From assembly GCF_026385475.1 (NCBI RefSeq), contig NZ_JANIDW010000005.1, forward strand, positions 21,083-85,082: a DNA stretch of 64,000 bases. The letters are read 5' to 3'. The notes beneath the pieces are model-generated. The model saw only the letters and a list, made by a program, of their open reading frames with translations, did not search any database and was not told where the DNA came from. The translations under genes and the position numbers were made by a program. Source of the stretch: Bombella saccharophila. GTDB taxonomy: Bacteria; Pseudomonadota; Alphaproteobacteria; Acetobacterales; Acetobacteraceae. This document shows, piece after piece, positions 17,174 through 27,133 of the stretch; positions within the stretch are counted from its first letter, which is position 1; each line of letters begins with the position of its first letter.

Positions 17174-17734
17174 ATGGCTAAACCAACGCATCATGTCGGG
17201 ACGGCTAAACCGCTGCGTTTAGCGGATGATGTCACCAGCACAGCCCGTTATGACGGGCCGGGGGAATGCTACCGTTACACCCTACGCCGTGTGTGGGATG
17301 AGACAAAACCTCTCATTATGTGGGTGATGATGAACCCCTCTGTCGCCACAGAATATGGAGATGATCGCTCTGTTGCAAAATGCCAGCGTTATAGCCGTAA
17401 ATGGGGCTATGGCGGGATGTTTGTAGGCAATAGCTTTGCGTATCGCTGCACAGACCAAAAACGCCTTTTGGAAGTCCCAGACCCTATTGGGCCTGAAACA
17501 AATCATTATCTTTTAGAGATGGCCGCCCATGCAGAGCGCATCGTGCTGGCCTATGGCACGCCACAAGCCAAAGCACTCCGTGCCCGTGGGCCTGAGGTTG
17601 CTTTGCTCCTACTGCGCGCGGGGTACGAGGTCACAGCCCTCAGGCTTAGCCGCAAGGGCCACCGGCCAGAACATCCGCTCTATCTGCCAGAAACCCTCAC
17701 CCCCATCCCCCTTAGGGAAGACGATTTTCTCTAA
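17174..17734 (+). CDS. DUF1643 domain protein
   Basis: 186 residues. The DUF1643 signature is complete: 'YRYTLRRVWDETKPLIMWVMMNPSVATEYGDDRSVAKCQRYSRKWGYGG' pattern elements near residues 30-80, then 'VGNSFAYRCTDQKRLLEVPDPIGP'. The biochemical role of the family is unknown; members occur in phage and bacterial chromosomes and have been linked only loosely to nucleotide or DNA metabolism. It lies 26 bases after the transglycosylase gene and converges with dld. Confidence 0.8.
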   Translation: MAKPTHHVGTAKPLRLADDVTSTARYDGPGECYRYTLRRVWDETKPLIMWVMMNPSVATEYGDDRSVAKCQRYSRKWGYGGMFVGNSFAYRCTDQKRLLEVPDPIGPETNHYLLEMAAHAERIVLAYGTPQAKALRARGPEVALLLLRAGYEVTALRLSRKGHRPEHPLYLPETLTPIPLREDDFL

Positions 17735-17748
17735 AGGCTTTTCTTCCC

Positions 17749-19464
17749 TTAGACGCTCTCAGCGACCCAATTCTTTTGCTTAGTCTGGCGACCAATGCCG
17801 GGATTTAGGCAATTACAAGGGTCTAATTTGCGGTAATGCTCCACCATGCTTTGCGGGGCTTGGTAGAGATGGCCTACATTATGCTCAGCAGGATAACAAG
17901 CACCGCGTTTATCGAGCAGAGGCCACATCATAGTTTTTTCCACCTCCATCGGGTCCACACCGGCTTTAACCACATAATCCTGATGCATGACATGGCAGAG
18001 GAAGTGCCCGTAATAGAGCTTCATGACTAATTTATCGTCTATCTCTGGGGGGAGTTGCTCAAACCAATCCCAGTCATTACGGCGGAGGGCAATATCCAAA
18101 GCCATCATACCGCCCGTCATGTGGGCGTGGACGACATTATAACGATTAGCCGCCCCGGCTGCGGCAAAACGATGCAAAAAGGCTAATTTGCCTTCCTCTG
18201 CAGTACAGGTAAAGAAGGCCCCTTCACCCTCCCCACCCTCAGCAAAAAAGCGGTCTAACCATGGCTGCACCTGCTGCGCCAAACGGCCTGACACCCGTAG
18301 CATGAGGTGATGCTCATAGCGTTTATGATAAGCCATTAAACGCGCGGGGACTTGCGAGGGCAAAAGTCGACTTACAGACTGCATCACCCGGTCGCTCAAC
18401 CCATCAGGCACCCACTGAAACCGGCGAGATAGCGAATCCACCCACGCTTTCGCACGAAATAGCGCAGGTAGATGCTTCGTCCCCAAATAGCGAATCATCG
18501 CCACAGTATCCCGCCCGTAATGGTCGGTGACCTCAAAAGCATCACGATGCATATATTCGCCAGCGATGGGGAGTTCCTCAAACTCTGTCAACAAGGCACG
18601 ACGCACAGTTTCCAGCGTTTTGGTCTGGTTTGTCCCAAGGTAAAATACGGCTGTCTCCTGCGCGGCGGGGAATGTATCTAACCGCACCGCAAAGACAATC
18701 AACTTCCCCGCATTGCCAGAGGCCTCAAATAAACGGCCGGGATCTGCATTATACCGGCCCGGCGTCTCTGCATCGACCTGCCGAATCCGCGTTACATAAT
18801 CATCATCATGGGCTTTTTGCTGACCCGACCAATCAACATCCTCTGGATGATATTGGCCATGCTCTAAGGCTTCTAAAACCTCCTCGGCCGTTTGCGCATT
18901 GGGGAAGCGTATGCCTAGATGATTGACCAGATGCAGCTTACCATGTGCATCTACCTGACCATAAAGGGCCATCTCCGTATAGGCCGGCCCCCGCTGGACG
19001 AGTGCACCGCCGGAATTATTACTCACCCCACCCAAGACAGAAGCCCCGATGCAAGATGAGCCAATCACTGAATGAGGCTCCCGCCCAAGAGGCGCAAGCC
19101 GGTCCTCCAGCTCGTAGAGGTCTGCCCCGGGGAGGCAGACAACTTGCTTACCCTCCCCAAGAAGCTGAATCCCTTTTAATCGCCTTGTACTGATGAGAAT
19201 GATGGGGCGGTCATAATCATCCCCATCGGGGGTGGAACCACCTGTCAGGCCAGTATTAGAGGCCTGCATTAAAATGATACGCCCTGCTGCTACCGCAAGC
19301 GTTGCGACATGCCATAGCTCGACCAACGAACGTGGAATCACGACCGCTTCCACCTTGCCATCACCAAAGCGAAAGCCCTTACGATACCCATAAGTGCCTC
19401 CCTCCGTTGTTAGGACGTTACGTTTCCCAACAACGGTTTTTAGGTCATCAACAATCGTGGTCAT
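17749..19464 (-). CDS. dld: Quinone-dependent D-lactate dehydrogenase
   Basis: Membrane-peripheral FAD enzyme oxidising D-lactate to pyruvate and reducing quinone. With the ATG at 19464, which has GAGGA four bases upstream, the protein is 571 residues, the same length as E. coli Dld, and it matches along its length: 'NTGLTGGSTPDGDDYDR', 'GREPHSVIGSSCIGASVLGG', 'NSGGALVQRGPAYTE', 'AGEYMHRDAF', 'LAFLHRFAAAGAANRY', 'ALDIALRRND', 'YPAEHNVGHLYQAP'. An upstream in-frame start would add a 32-residue segment not seen in the family. It is single, with mutL upstream on the same strand. Confidence 0.96.
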   Translation of the reverse strand: MTTIVDDLKTVVGKRNVLTTEGGTYGYRKGFRFGDGKVEAVVIPRSLVELWHVATLAVAAGRIILMQASNTGLTGGSTPDGDDYDRPIILISTRRLKGIQLLGEGKQVVCLPGADLYELEDRLAPLGREPHSVIGSSCIGASVLGGVSNNSGGALVQRGPAYTEMALYGQVDAHGKLHLVNHLGIRFPNAQTAEEVLEALEHGQYHPEDVDWSGQQKAHDDDYVTRIRQVDAETPGRYNADPGRLFEASGNAGKLIVFAVRLDTFPAAQETAVFYLGTNQTKTLETVRRALLTEFEELPIAGEYMHRDAFEVTDHYGRDTVAMIRYLGTKHLPALFRAKAWVDSLSRRFQWVPDGLSDRVMQSVSRLLPSQVPARLMAYHKRYEHHLMLRVSGRLAQQVQPWLDRFFAEGGEGEGAFFTCTAEEGKLAFLHRFAAAGAANRYNVVHAHMTGGMMALDIALRRNDWDWFEQLPPEIDDKLVMKLYYGHFLCHVMHQDYVVKAGVDPMEVEKTMMWPLLDKRGACYPAEHNVGHLYQAPQSMVEHYRKLDPCNCLNPGIGRQTKQKNWVAESV

Positions 19465-19632
19465 GTCATCCTCTTCTAGCGCATGCTTCAAGGAGGGCTT
19501 CCCTCCTGGGCCAAAGGCCTTATATATCGCAGGCATGATCTTACCGCTCTTTTTGCCCACAGCACCACGGGGGCAATAACCTAACTGCCTGAAAATATGT
19601 CAAAAGACTGTGAGGGGCTTGTTGATGGGACG

Positions 19633-21525
19633 TTATTTCACTCGGCCGAATAATGTCTCTAGCCCTGCGCGGTCTAGCCGTAACCATGTAGGACGACCAT
19701 GAGGGCAGGTATTAGCGCGCGGGTGCTGCTCCATCCCCCGCAAGAGGGCCTCCATCTCCTCCTGCTTGAGGATGCGCCCGGCCCGAATACTACCATGGCA
19801 CGCCATCCGCGCCATAATGGCCTCAAACCGGGACTCCAAACTATCCGTCTGCCGTGCTGCTAAATCGGGCATTTGAGCAAGTTCTTCGGCCACATCGCGC
19901 AGCAACCCGGCAACATCACCACCGCTTAACGGGGCAGGAAGGCTACGGACAAGGATGCTCCCATTACCAAAGGCCTCAATCTCTAGCCCTAAACCGGCAA
20001 GCTCCTCCGCGCACTGCAAAAGGGCTATGCTTTCATCATGGGGGAGGTCCACAACCTCCGGCATGAGGAGAGCCTGTGCGGTTATAGCCCCCTCTGCAAA
20101 ACGCGCACGCAAACGCTCATGCGTTAAGCGTTCATGCGCGGCATGTTGGTCGGTGAGGATTAAATCCCCATTCGGCGCGATGGAGAGAATATAAGTGGCG
20201 TGAATCTGCCCAATCGGCACACCGAGAGGATAAGAAGGCGGTATAGTTTGCGGCTCTGATGAATCCGTCTGCGCGGCCATCGCACGCTCATCCAACCCAG
20301 CAAATGCCGTAGTGTAAGAACGCTGCCCCTCTGCTACGCCCTCACCATGCTGGCTACGCCCCCCTTGCGGAGGCGTTAGACGCCGTATGGAAGGGCCAAA
20401 CCCAAAATCTCGCGCAGGAATAGTGTCCAACCGTGGCTGGGGAGCGGATACTGCGTGGCTTTGGCTTAACTGGGCTGCCTCTTGCCCTGCATGACGACCA
20501 ATGACGCTAAGGTCTGCCTGAATCCCACCGCCTTCACCTGCCCCACGCGCAAGGGCACGGCCTACCGCCCCAATCACAAAGCCACGCACCTCGGCCTCAT
20601 CAGCAAAGCGCAGTTCCGTTTTAGCGGGATGAACATTCACATCCACACGCTCTAACGGTACTTGAAGATGCAATAAGAAAATGGGAAAACGCCCACGCTC
20701 TATCACAGGCCGATAAGCAACGCGCACCGCTGTTCTTAAAACGGGGTCCACCACGGGACGATGATTAACGAGCATGAATTGCCCTGCCCCCGTGCGCCGG
20801 CTCTCCCCCGGCCCGCACAGATAACCGCTTAACCGCATAGCCCCGCGTTGCTCATCCAGATGCAGCAAGTTATCCTCAGGTACCGCTAAAATAGAAGCAA
20901 CACGGCCCGGCATATCTTGCGGCGGTAGATTCATAATCTCCCGCCCATCAAAGGTAACGCGAAAGGCACATTCTGGCGCGCTAAGGGCAATCCGGCGCAT
21001 GACGCTCTCAGCATGGCCGCTTTCAACCCGCACGGTTTTAAGAAACTTCCGCCGCGCTGGTGTGGCGAAAAACAAATCCCGCACCACAACGCGCGTCCCT
21101 ACGCTGCCTGCCGCGGGGAAGGGGCCTTTCATCACCCCGCCTTCCACCGATAACTCCCATGCGGACTCTGCCTCTGCCGTACGGGATACTAAAGATAAGC
21201 GAGCACTCGCCCCAATGGAGGGCAAAGCCTCCCCACGGAAGCCTAAAGTCTGAATGGCTGTTAAATTATCATCAGGTAACTTGGAGGTACAATGACGCTG
21301 CACCGCGAGGGGAAGCTCCTCCGCATCCATCCCCCGACCATTATCGACAACCTCAATAACGTCACGACCACCACCGCGCAGAGCCACATCTATCCGTGTG
21401 GCCCCGGCATCTAACGCATTTTCGACAAGCTCTTTAAGGGCCGCAGCAGGCCGCTCCACCACCTCACCCGCTGCGATAAGGTCCACAACATGATCAGACA
21501 AACGGCGAATTACAGGCCGTGCCAT
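19633..21525 (-). CDS. mutL: DNA mismatch repair endonuclease MutL
   Basis: 630 residues. GHKL ATPase domain: 'LVENALDAGATRIDV', 'VVDNGRGMD', 'TLGFRGEALPSIG' and 'GTRVVVRDLFFATPARRKFLK'. A poorly conserved linker (about 340-450) leads to a C-terminal dimerisation domain with the metal-endonuclease motif DQHA-x2-E-x4-E ('DQHAAHERLTHE'), plus 'ACHGSIRAG' and 'CPHGRPT'. This is the latent nicking type used where MutH is absent. Start set at ATG 21525 (GGGAAGGG upstream) rather than the longer frame. It follows a DUF3035 lipoprotein gene by under 50 bases. Confidence 0.96.
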   Translation of the reverse strand: MARPVIRRLSDHVVDLIAAGEVVERPAAALKELVENALDAGATRIDVALRGGGRDVIEVVDNGRGMDAEELPLAVQRHCTSKLPDDNLTAIQTLGFRGEALPSIGASARLSLVSRTAEAESAWELSVEGGVMKGPFPAAGSVGTRVVVRDLFFATPARRKFLKTVRVESGHAESVMRRIALSAPECAFRVTFDGREIMNLPPQDMPGRVASILAVPEDNLLHLDEQRGAMRLSGYLCGPGESRRTGAGQFMLVNHRPVVDPVLRTAVRVAYRPVIERGRFPIFLLHLQVPLERVDVNVHPAKTELRFADEAEVRGFVIGAVGRALARGAGEGGGIQADLSVIGRHAGQEAAQLSQSHAVSAPQPRLDTIPARDFGFGPSIRRLTPPQGGRSQHGEGVAEGQRSYTTAFAGLDERAMAAQTDSSEPQTIPPSYPLGVPIGQIHATYILSIAPNGDLILTDQHAAHERLTHERLRARFAEGAITAQALLMPEVVDLPHDESIALLQCAEELAGLGLEIEAFGNGSILVRSLPAPLSGGDVAGLLRDVAEELAQMPDLAARQTDSLESRFEAIMARMACHGSIRAGRILKQEEMEALLRGMEQHPRANTCPHGRPTWLRLDRAGLETLFGRVK

Positions 21526-21573
21526 ATACCCTTCCCCGTAAGAAGGCCTCGTAAGAGAGGAGGTCAAACCTCC

Positions 21574-22200
21574 TTACTTCTTACTGCTTTTCTTTAAAGT
21601 AGGCGTAGCCCCTTCTGTAAAGCTCTGCCCCAAAGCCTCTGCCTTTTGGATGCGGCGATTTTCGGCCTCACCATCAACCACACTCCCCGCACGGCCCCCG
21701 CGCCAGAAGAGCAGACTATCCACAAAGCCTGCATCAGCATCACCTAACTCGGCATTAGCTGGCGCGTGTGAGGCAGACGCCGCATCCTTTACAAGGGCCT
21801 CTTGGCCTGCACTATCCGCCCCAGCATTGGGATGCAAGGCCGCATCAGGATCCAGCGTCTCAAGAGCTTGCATACGCGGGCTTTCATCAGGGCGGTTGGC
21901 ACTGGCAGAGCCTGGTAGAGCCAGTTGCTCCGATGGTGGCATGGAGAGAGGCGCACGCGTCGTCACTGTATATTCATCCGGCAGGCTGCGTTTGAGGCCA
22001 AAGCCACGCGCAACATCGCTACCAGAACAGCCCGCCAGCGCAAGCCCGACTGAGGCCGTAATCCCCAACCGAACCCCATAACGCATAATTGAAGGAGCAA
22101 AACGCCGCATGACAGGTTCCCGCATTGCACTGACAAGAAGATGGCTCAATCCTATAGCCGTCCTACCCTTAATGAGCAAGCCGCTTGTCATTTTATCCAT
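21574..22200 (-). CDS. DUF3035 lipoprotein (possible BamF-like envelope protein)
   Basis: Up to 208 residues. A lipobox ends at LALAGC, followed by 'GFGLKRSLPDEYTVTTRAPLSMPP', the hallmark of DUF3035 proteins, some of which were found with the outer membrane beta-barrel assembly machinery in Alphaproteobacteria. The remainder is Ala/Pro-rich and low complexity. The annotated start overlaps the end of lspA by eight bases; Met codons at 22125 and 22110 would give a more normal signal peptide, so the true start is open. Its position after lspA makes biological sense, as it needs signal peptidase II itself. Confidence 0.75.
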   Translation of the reverse strand: MDKMTSGLLIKGRTAIGLSHLLVSAMREPVMRRFAPSIMRYGVRLGITASVGLALAGCSGSDVARGFGLKRSLPDEYTVTTRAPLSMPPSEQLALPGSASANRPDESPRMQALETLDPDAALHPNAGADSAGQEALVKDAASASHAPANAELGDADAGFVDSLLFWRGGRAGSVVDGEAENRRIQKAEALGQSFTEGATPTLKKSSKK

Positions 22201-22738
22201 GATGTGACCGCCTCTCTACCAAGAAAGAATCAAGCAGCCACAGCCCAACACCACACACAATGGCCGAATCTGCAATATTAAAAACATACCAAGACCATTG
22301 CCCAATGTGGAAATGGAGAAAATCCACCACAGCCCCGTAACGTAGGCGGTCAATCACATTCCCAATCGCCCCGCCAATAATCCCACCACAGGCAACACTT
22401 ACCAACCGGCGGCGCGAACGTGCCAGCACACATAACAGCCCCAGTACAGCTAAAGCCGAAATGATGATAAACACCCATCGCCCATGCCCCCCAAACATGC
22501 CGAAGGTCACAGCGTGGTTCCACACCATCGTGAAATTAAGCCAGGGGAAGATCACAACACTCCGTTTTGCAGGGAGGTCTAACCCCTGTAAAATCCATGC
22601 CTTACTGATTTGATCCACCAATAAGACGAGCAAAGCGACCACCACCCCAACACGCCGCCAACGCGGCGTAGGTTGAGACGTCACAGGCGAGGAAGCCTTC
22701 GCCTCACTCTGAGGTTCCGGCCCGGTTGGGGACATCAT
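22193..22738 (-). CDS. lspA: Lipoprotein signal peptidase (signal peptidase II)
   Basis: 181 residues with four membrane helices. Removes the signal from prolipoproteins in the inner membrane. Catalytic aspartates are seen in 'GNVIDRLRYGAVVDFLHF' and 'FNIADSAI'; the conserved 'NHAVTFGMFGG' loop follows 'FTMVWNHAVTF'. The gene overlaps ileS by four bases (ATGA), the standard ileS-lspA coupling, and the DUF3035 gene overlaps its end. Confidence 0.95.
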   Translation of the reverse strand: MMSPTGPEPQSEAKASSPVTSQPTPRWRRVGVVVALLVLLVDQISKAWILQGLDLPAKRSVVIFPWLNFTMVWNHAVTFGMFGGHGRWVFIIISALAVLGLLCVLARSRRRLVSVACGGIIGGAIGNVIDRLRYGAVVDFLHFHIGQWSWYVFNIADSAIVCGVGLWLLDSFLVERRSHHG

Positions 22739-25704
22739 GCGCTTACCGCCTCCACACAGCGCAAGCAGAGATGCGTATGCTCCTCATTCTGCCCCACATC
22801 AGGTAGGACACGCCAACAGCGCGCGCATTTCTGCCCATCTGCACGGCGCACCTGTACGGGGTCTGCATCACTACCCTCTTGTAGATGCACTTCCGAAGCC
22901 AAGCACAGCGTCGCCCAATCCACATCCTCCGAAGCCGCTTGCTCCTCCGGCGTGAGAGAGAGGATCACTTGTGCTTCCAGCGAGGAGCCAATAAGCCCTT
23001 CCCGCCGTGCAGCCTCTAACGCTGTATTCACCCGACGACGTACCTGACGTACCAGCTCCCAATGTTCGATTAAAACCGGGTTATGCCAGCCATCTTCAGG
23101 CACGAAGAAACGCTCTGCATGTACGCTGCTTTCCGTCCCAAAACGCGCCTGCCATGATTCTTCTGCCGTAAAGACCAAAGCCGGGGCAAGCCATGTCGTT
23201 AAAGCACGATGGAGAATATCCAGCACGGTGCGTGCTGCACGGCGTTTAGGCGAATCCTTCGGGTCGCAATAGAGGCAATCTTTGCGGATGTCGAAGTAAA
23301 AGGCTGAAAGCTCATTATTGCAGAAATTATGCAGCAGCGGGTAAACGCCATTCCATTGATGAGTCTGCACCGCTTCTTGAATACGCTGATACAGCTCGTA
23401 AAGGCGATGGAGGATATATTGCTCCAAAAGCGGCAGGGCCTTACGCGCTTTCTCGGTCGTTTTATACCGTAATGCGCGCGCGGCATCCTCTGGGAACAGC
23501 TTATGCAACACCTTATCGGCTGGGGCAGAAACATCCTCCCACCCAAGCGGGATAGCTTCCTCTGCCTCAAACCCCTCAAGCGCGCCAAGCAACCAACGCA
23601 GCGTATTACGCACGCGGCGATACAGCTCGCCTTGTTGTTTGAGAATCTCCTTACTGATGCGGAGGTCCTCATTTGTATCGGAGTTCAACACCCATAGGCG
23701 CAATACATCCGCCCCTAGGGTCTCTGTAACATCCTTTGGCCCGATTGTATTGCCGAGGGATTTGGACATTTTCCGCCCTTGGCCATCCAGCACAAAGCCA
23801 TTGGTCACAACCGCCTTATAGGAGGCCTCACCTTCTGCCCCAACACTCTCCAACAAAGAGGATTGGAACCAACCGCGATGCTGGTCTGACCCCTCCAAAT
23901 ACAAATCAGCAGGGTAATTCACCCCTTCCTGATGCAGAACAAAGCGATGGCTGCATCCACTCTCAAACCAGACATCGACAATATCAAAGACTTGGTCATA
24001 ATCGTCCGGGTTGCGGCCTTCACCAAGATAAATGGCAGGGTCCGTATCGTACCATGCATCTGCCCCACGCTCTTGGAAGCTTTGCACCACGCGGGCCATG
24101 ACCTCCGCATCACGCAGCACCTCACCGGTGCGCTTCTCCACAAATACGGCAATCGGCACGCCCCAAGAGCGTTGGCGAGAAATACACCAATCGGGCCGTT
24201 GCTCAATCATGCTGGTTAAGCGGCGGCGCGCGCTTGCAGGAACGAAGGTAATATCCTCCAACGCATTAAGAGCTTTCTCCCGCAGGCCGGGGCCGCCCTC
24301 ATCACCCTCACGCGGCTCCATCGCGATGAACCATTGCGGCGTTGCCCGGAAAATCACCGGCTTTTTAGACCGCCAAGAATGAGGGTAAGAGTGGATAATC
24401 TCTGCCTGGGCCATCAAGCCACAAGCGGGCCGACCTGCCTTCTGCGCGGCCTCGCGTACCTCGGTCAACAAGCTGCATACAGGCTGCGTAGCCTTAAAGA
24501 CATGCACACCACCAAGTTCTGGCATCCAATCCACATAGGTGCCGTTATCGCGGACCTCCTCCGTGACCTCCACCCCATGAGCGCGACAGAGCATAAAGTC
24601 ATCATGACCATGGGCCGGGGCCATATGAACCAACCCCGTACCGGCATCAGTCGTGACAAACTCTCCCAGCAAGAGCGGCACGTCATAATCAAACCCACGC
24701 CCCCGCAAAGGGTGCGCAAACACAGCCCCCTCTAGGGCTTGGCCGGGCAAGCTATGCAGCACATTATAGGCGTTAAGGCCCGCTTCCTCCGCAAAAGCTG
24801 TAAGACGATCCTCAGCGATGAGCAGCTTGGCCCCCACAGGCACGAGGCTGCCCTCCTTCACGCTAGTAACCTGAATGACGCTATAGAGAATCTCCGGCCC
24901 TGCCGCGAGGGCACGATTGACGGGGATGGTCCAAGGCGTTGTCGTCCAGATAACTGCGGAGACACCCTCTAGCTTATGGCCCTCTGTCGGGTCCTTCACA
25001 TTCGGGAAAGCCACAAAAAGCGTTGTGGAGGTGATATCGTGATACTCGACCTCCGCTTCGGCAAGGGCTGTCTTTTCTACAGGGCTCCACATTACAGGGC
25101 GTAACCCACGATAAAGCCGCCCATTGAGCAAAAACTTGCCAATTTCTTCTACAATCTGGGCCTCGGAGGAGAAATCCATCGTCACATAGCGATGATCCCA
25201 CTCTGCCTGAATGCCTAACCGCTTAAAATCCTCCCGCTGGGCCTCGACCCATTTTGCCGCATACTCACGACATTCCGCACGGAATTGGAGGACAGGCACA
25301 GCGTCCTTATCCTTGCCTTTTTTGCGATATTCTTCCTCAACTTTCCATTCAATCGGCAGGCCGTGGCAATCCCACCCCGGCATATAGCGGACCTCCGCCC
25401 CATCCATCCGATGCGCCCGGTTGATGACATCCTTCATCACCTTATTAAGCGCATGGCCAATATGGATATGCCCATTCGCATAAGGCGGGCCATCATGAAG
25501 GGTGAAGATACGCTCCGCCTTACGTCCTGCCTCGCGAATCTGCTCATCTAGCCCTGTCTCGGCCCATTGCGCCAAAATCTCCGGCTCCCGCTTAGGGAGG
25601 TTCCCCCGCATAGGAAAAGAGGTTTTGGGGAGGAACACCGTACCGCGATAACGGTCTTGTTGTTCACGAAAGAGGGTATCGGTCTTTTCGACAGACTCAG
25701 ACAT
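22735..25704 (-). CDS. ileS: Isoleucyl-tRNA synthetase
   Basis: 989 residues, bacterial type. Class I signatures: HIGH-like 'GHIHIGHALNKV' near residue 80 and 'KMSKS' in 'GRKMSKSLGNT' near 640. The CP1 editing domain (about 180-400) has 'WTTTPWTIP' and the 'GTGLVHMAPAHGHDDF' motif. Anticodon-binding domain at about 700-900 and a C-terminal zinc-binding 'CARCWRV...CLRC' end the protein. First gene of the ileS-lspA-DUF3035-mutL run, with lspA translationally coupled. Confidence 0.97.
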   Translation of the reverse strand: MSESVEKTDTLFREQQDRYRGTVFLPKTSFPMRGNLPKREPEILAQWAETGLDEQIREAGRKAERIFTLHDGPPYANGHIHIGHALNKVMKDVINRAHRMDGAEVRYMPGWDCHGLPIEWKVEEEYRKKGKDKDAVPVLQFRAECREYAAKWVEAQREDFKRLGIQAEWDHRYVTMDFSSEAQIVEEIGKFLLNGRLYRGLRPVMWSPVEKTALAEAEVEYHDITSTTLFVAFPNVKDPTEGHKLEGVSAVIWTTTPWTIPVNRALAAGPEILYSVIQVTSVKEGSLVPVGAKLLIAEDRLTAFAEEAGLNAYNVLHSLPGQALEGAVFAHPLRGRGFDYDVPLLLGEFVTTDAGTGLVHMAPAHGHDDFMLCRAHGVEVTEEVRDNGTYVDWMPELGGVHVFKATQPVCSLLTEVREAAQKAGRPACGLMAQAEIIHSYPHSWRSKKPVIFRATPQWFIAMEPREGDEGGPGLREKALNALEDITFVPASARRRLTSMIEQRPDWCISRQRSWGVPIAVFVEKRTGEVLRDAEVMARVVQSFQERGADAWYDTDPAIYLGEGRNPDDYDQVFDIVDVWFESGCSHRFVLHQEGVNYPADLYLEGSDQHRGWFQSSLLESVGAEGEASYKAVVTNGFVLDGQGRKMSKSLGNTIGPKDVTETLGADVLRLWVLNSDTNEDLRISKEILKQQGELYRRVRNTLRWLLGALEGFEAEEAIPLGWEDVSAPADKVLHKLFPEDAARALRYKTTEKARKALPLLEQYILHRLYELYQRIQEAVQTHQWNGVYPLLHNFCNNELSAFYFDIRKDCLYCDPKDSPKRRAARTVLDILHRALTTWLAPALVFTAEESWQARFGTESSVHAERFFVPEDGWHNPVLIEHWELVRQVRRRVNTALEAARREGLIGSSLEAQVILSLTPEEQAASEDVDWATLCLASEVHLQEGSDADPVQVRRADGQKCARCWRVLPDVGQNEEHTHLCLRCVEAVSA

Positions 25705-25771
25705 GGAATAAGCGCGCCTGCTTAATAGCTAAGAAAATACCCCTATTTATGGAGAGATGCGGCCTCTTTGG

Positions 25772-26701
25772 TCAAGCCCTTGCGGCAAGAACCTCCCGCG
25801 CTTGGGCGGCATCAAGAGCGATTTGCCTTTTGAGGTCATCCAAAGAGGCAAAGCGTTTCTCTTCTCGCAAAAGAGCAAAAAGCTCTACTTTTAATATCTG
25901 GCCGTATAGGTCCCCATCAAAATCAAAAAGATGCGCCTCTAGGCGACTTTCCTGCCCATCATCAATCGTTGGGCGGCGGCCAATATTCGCCACACCTGGG
26001 AAAACGCGCCCACCAGGAAGATGCACCTGCACCGCATAAACACCCCGTGCAGGCTCAATATGATCGCCTAACGCAATATTAGCTGTTGGGAAGCCCAGCG
26101 TCCGTCCACGCTGGTCCCCTTTAACAACTTCCCCCGTAATGGCCCAATTACGCCCTAACAATTCTGCCGCTTTCTCTGGATAACCCTCTTGCAACAAACG
26201 ACGAATACGACTGGAAGAAATTGGCCCCGCTGCATCAGCCAGAGGGGGAACGATACTCACACCAACGCCATGAGCCACCAACAACCGCTCCAACAATACC
26301 ACATCGCCTTCTCGCCTATGGCCAAAAGCGAAGTCTGCCCCACACGCCACATGAGCCACATGTAGCCCGTCAATCAACACGTCACGGACAAAAGCTTCCG
26401 CCCCTAAATGGGAGAACGCATTATCAAAACGTGCTTGTACAACGCAACTTACCCCTTGCTCTTCTAACGCACGGGCACGTACCTCCGGGCGCATAAGCCT
26501 AAAGGAGGGGTCCTGCGGACGAAACAAAGAACGCGGGTGTGGCTCAAATGTTAAAACCCCAACCCGATACCCCGGCCGAGCCATCTTCAAACTCTGCATC
26601 AGATGGACATGGCCACGATGCACGCCATCAAAGTTACCCAGAGCAACCGCGGCTCGCCAGCAGGAGCGCGGCACAGCTCGCCAGTTTTTGCAGAAGATCA
26701 T
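25772..26701 (-). CDS. ribF: Bifunctional riboflavin kinase / FAD synthetase
   Basis: 309 residues. N-terminal FAD synthetase (adenylyltransferase) domain with 'ALGNFDGVHRGHVHLMQSLK' and 'SSSRIRRLLQEGYPEKAAELLGR'; C-terminal riboflavin kinase domain with 'GRTLGFPTANIAL' and 'GVANIGRRPTIDD'. Both domains complete. It supplies FMN and FAD, relevant to the several flavoenzymes here. Lies 67 bases upstream of ileS on the same strand and 32 bases after tatA's stop. Confidence 0.95.
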   Translation of the reverse strand: MIFCKNWRAVPRSCWRAAVALGNFDGVHRGHVHLMQSLKMARPGYRVGVLTFEPHPRSLFRPQDPSFRLMRPEVRARALEEQGVSCVVQARFDNAFSHLGAEAFVRDVLIDGLHVAHVACGADFAFGHRREGDVVLLERLLVAHGVGVSIVPPLADAAGPISSSRIRRLLQEGYPEKAAELLGRNWAITGEVVKGDQRGRTLGFPTANIALGDHIEPARGVYAVQVHLPGGRVFPGVANIGRRPTIDDGQESRLEAHLFDFDGDLYGQILKVELFALLREEKRFASLDDLKRQIALDAAQAREVLAARA

Positions 26702-26733
26702 AAAGGCTTTACCGAAGTATCAAATACCGCTTT

Positions 26734-27030
26734 TCAGCGTGGATGATGGGACTCATCATCAGCCATACGCACATCAACTTGTTGAGATGACTGATCTTGA
26801 TGAGGGGCGTTCTGTTGGCCTGATTGAGAGGCCTGCGGCGGGGGGGATAAACGTTGGTCACCCTGTTGAGAGGCAGACCCCTCTTTATCATCCTCCGCCA
26901 TACCTTTCTTGAAGGATTTGATCCCTTTCGCAAAGTCCCCCATCAAGCTGCTAATCTTGCCCCCACCGCCGAACAAGACAAGTACAATGACGGCAAGGAT
27001 CACCCAATGAATCGGACTCATGCTACCCAT
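26734..27030 (-). CDS. tatA: Twin-arginine translocase subunit TatA
   Basis: 98 residues: a short N-terminal membrane helix ('[15 protein letters not shown]'), the conserved '[25 protein letters not shown]' amphipathic region and a polar, Gln/Asp-rich tail. AGGGAG lies before the ATG. No tatB or tatC is adjacent, so it is a stand-alone tatA, not part of a tatABC operon. At least one Tat substrate is likely in this window: the small dehydrogenase subunit at 35.3 kb. Confidence 0.93.
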   Translation of the reverse strand: MGSMSPIHWVILAVIVLVLFGGGGKISSLMGDFAKGIKSFKKGMAEDDKEGSASQQGDQRLSPPPQASQSGQQNAPHQDQSSQQVDVRMADDESHHPR

Positions 27031-27133
27031 AGGATCTACTCCCTAATAAGGTTAATGCTTTATTACTGTGGCAGGGGTGATAGAATTGTGCAACCCCTCC
27101 CCGTTATTTGCACCATAATGGTGTAACTACATC

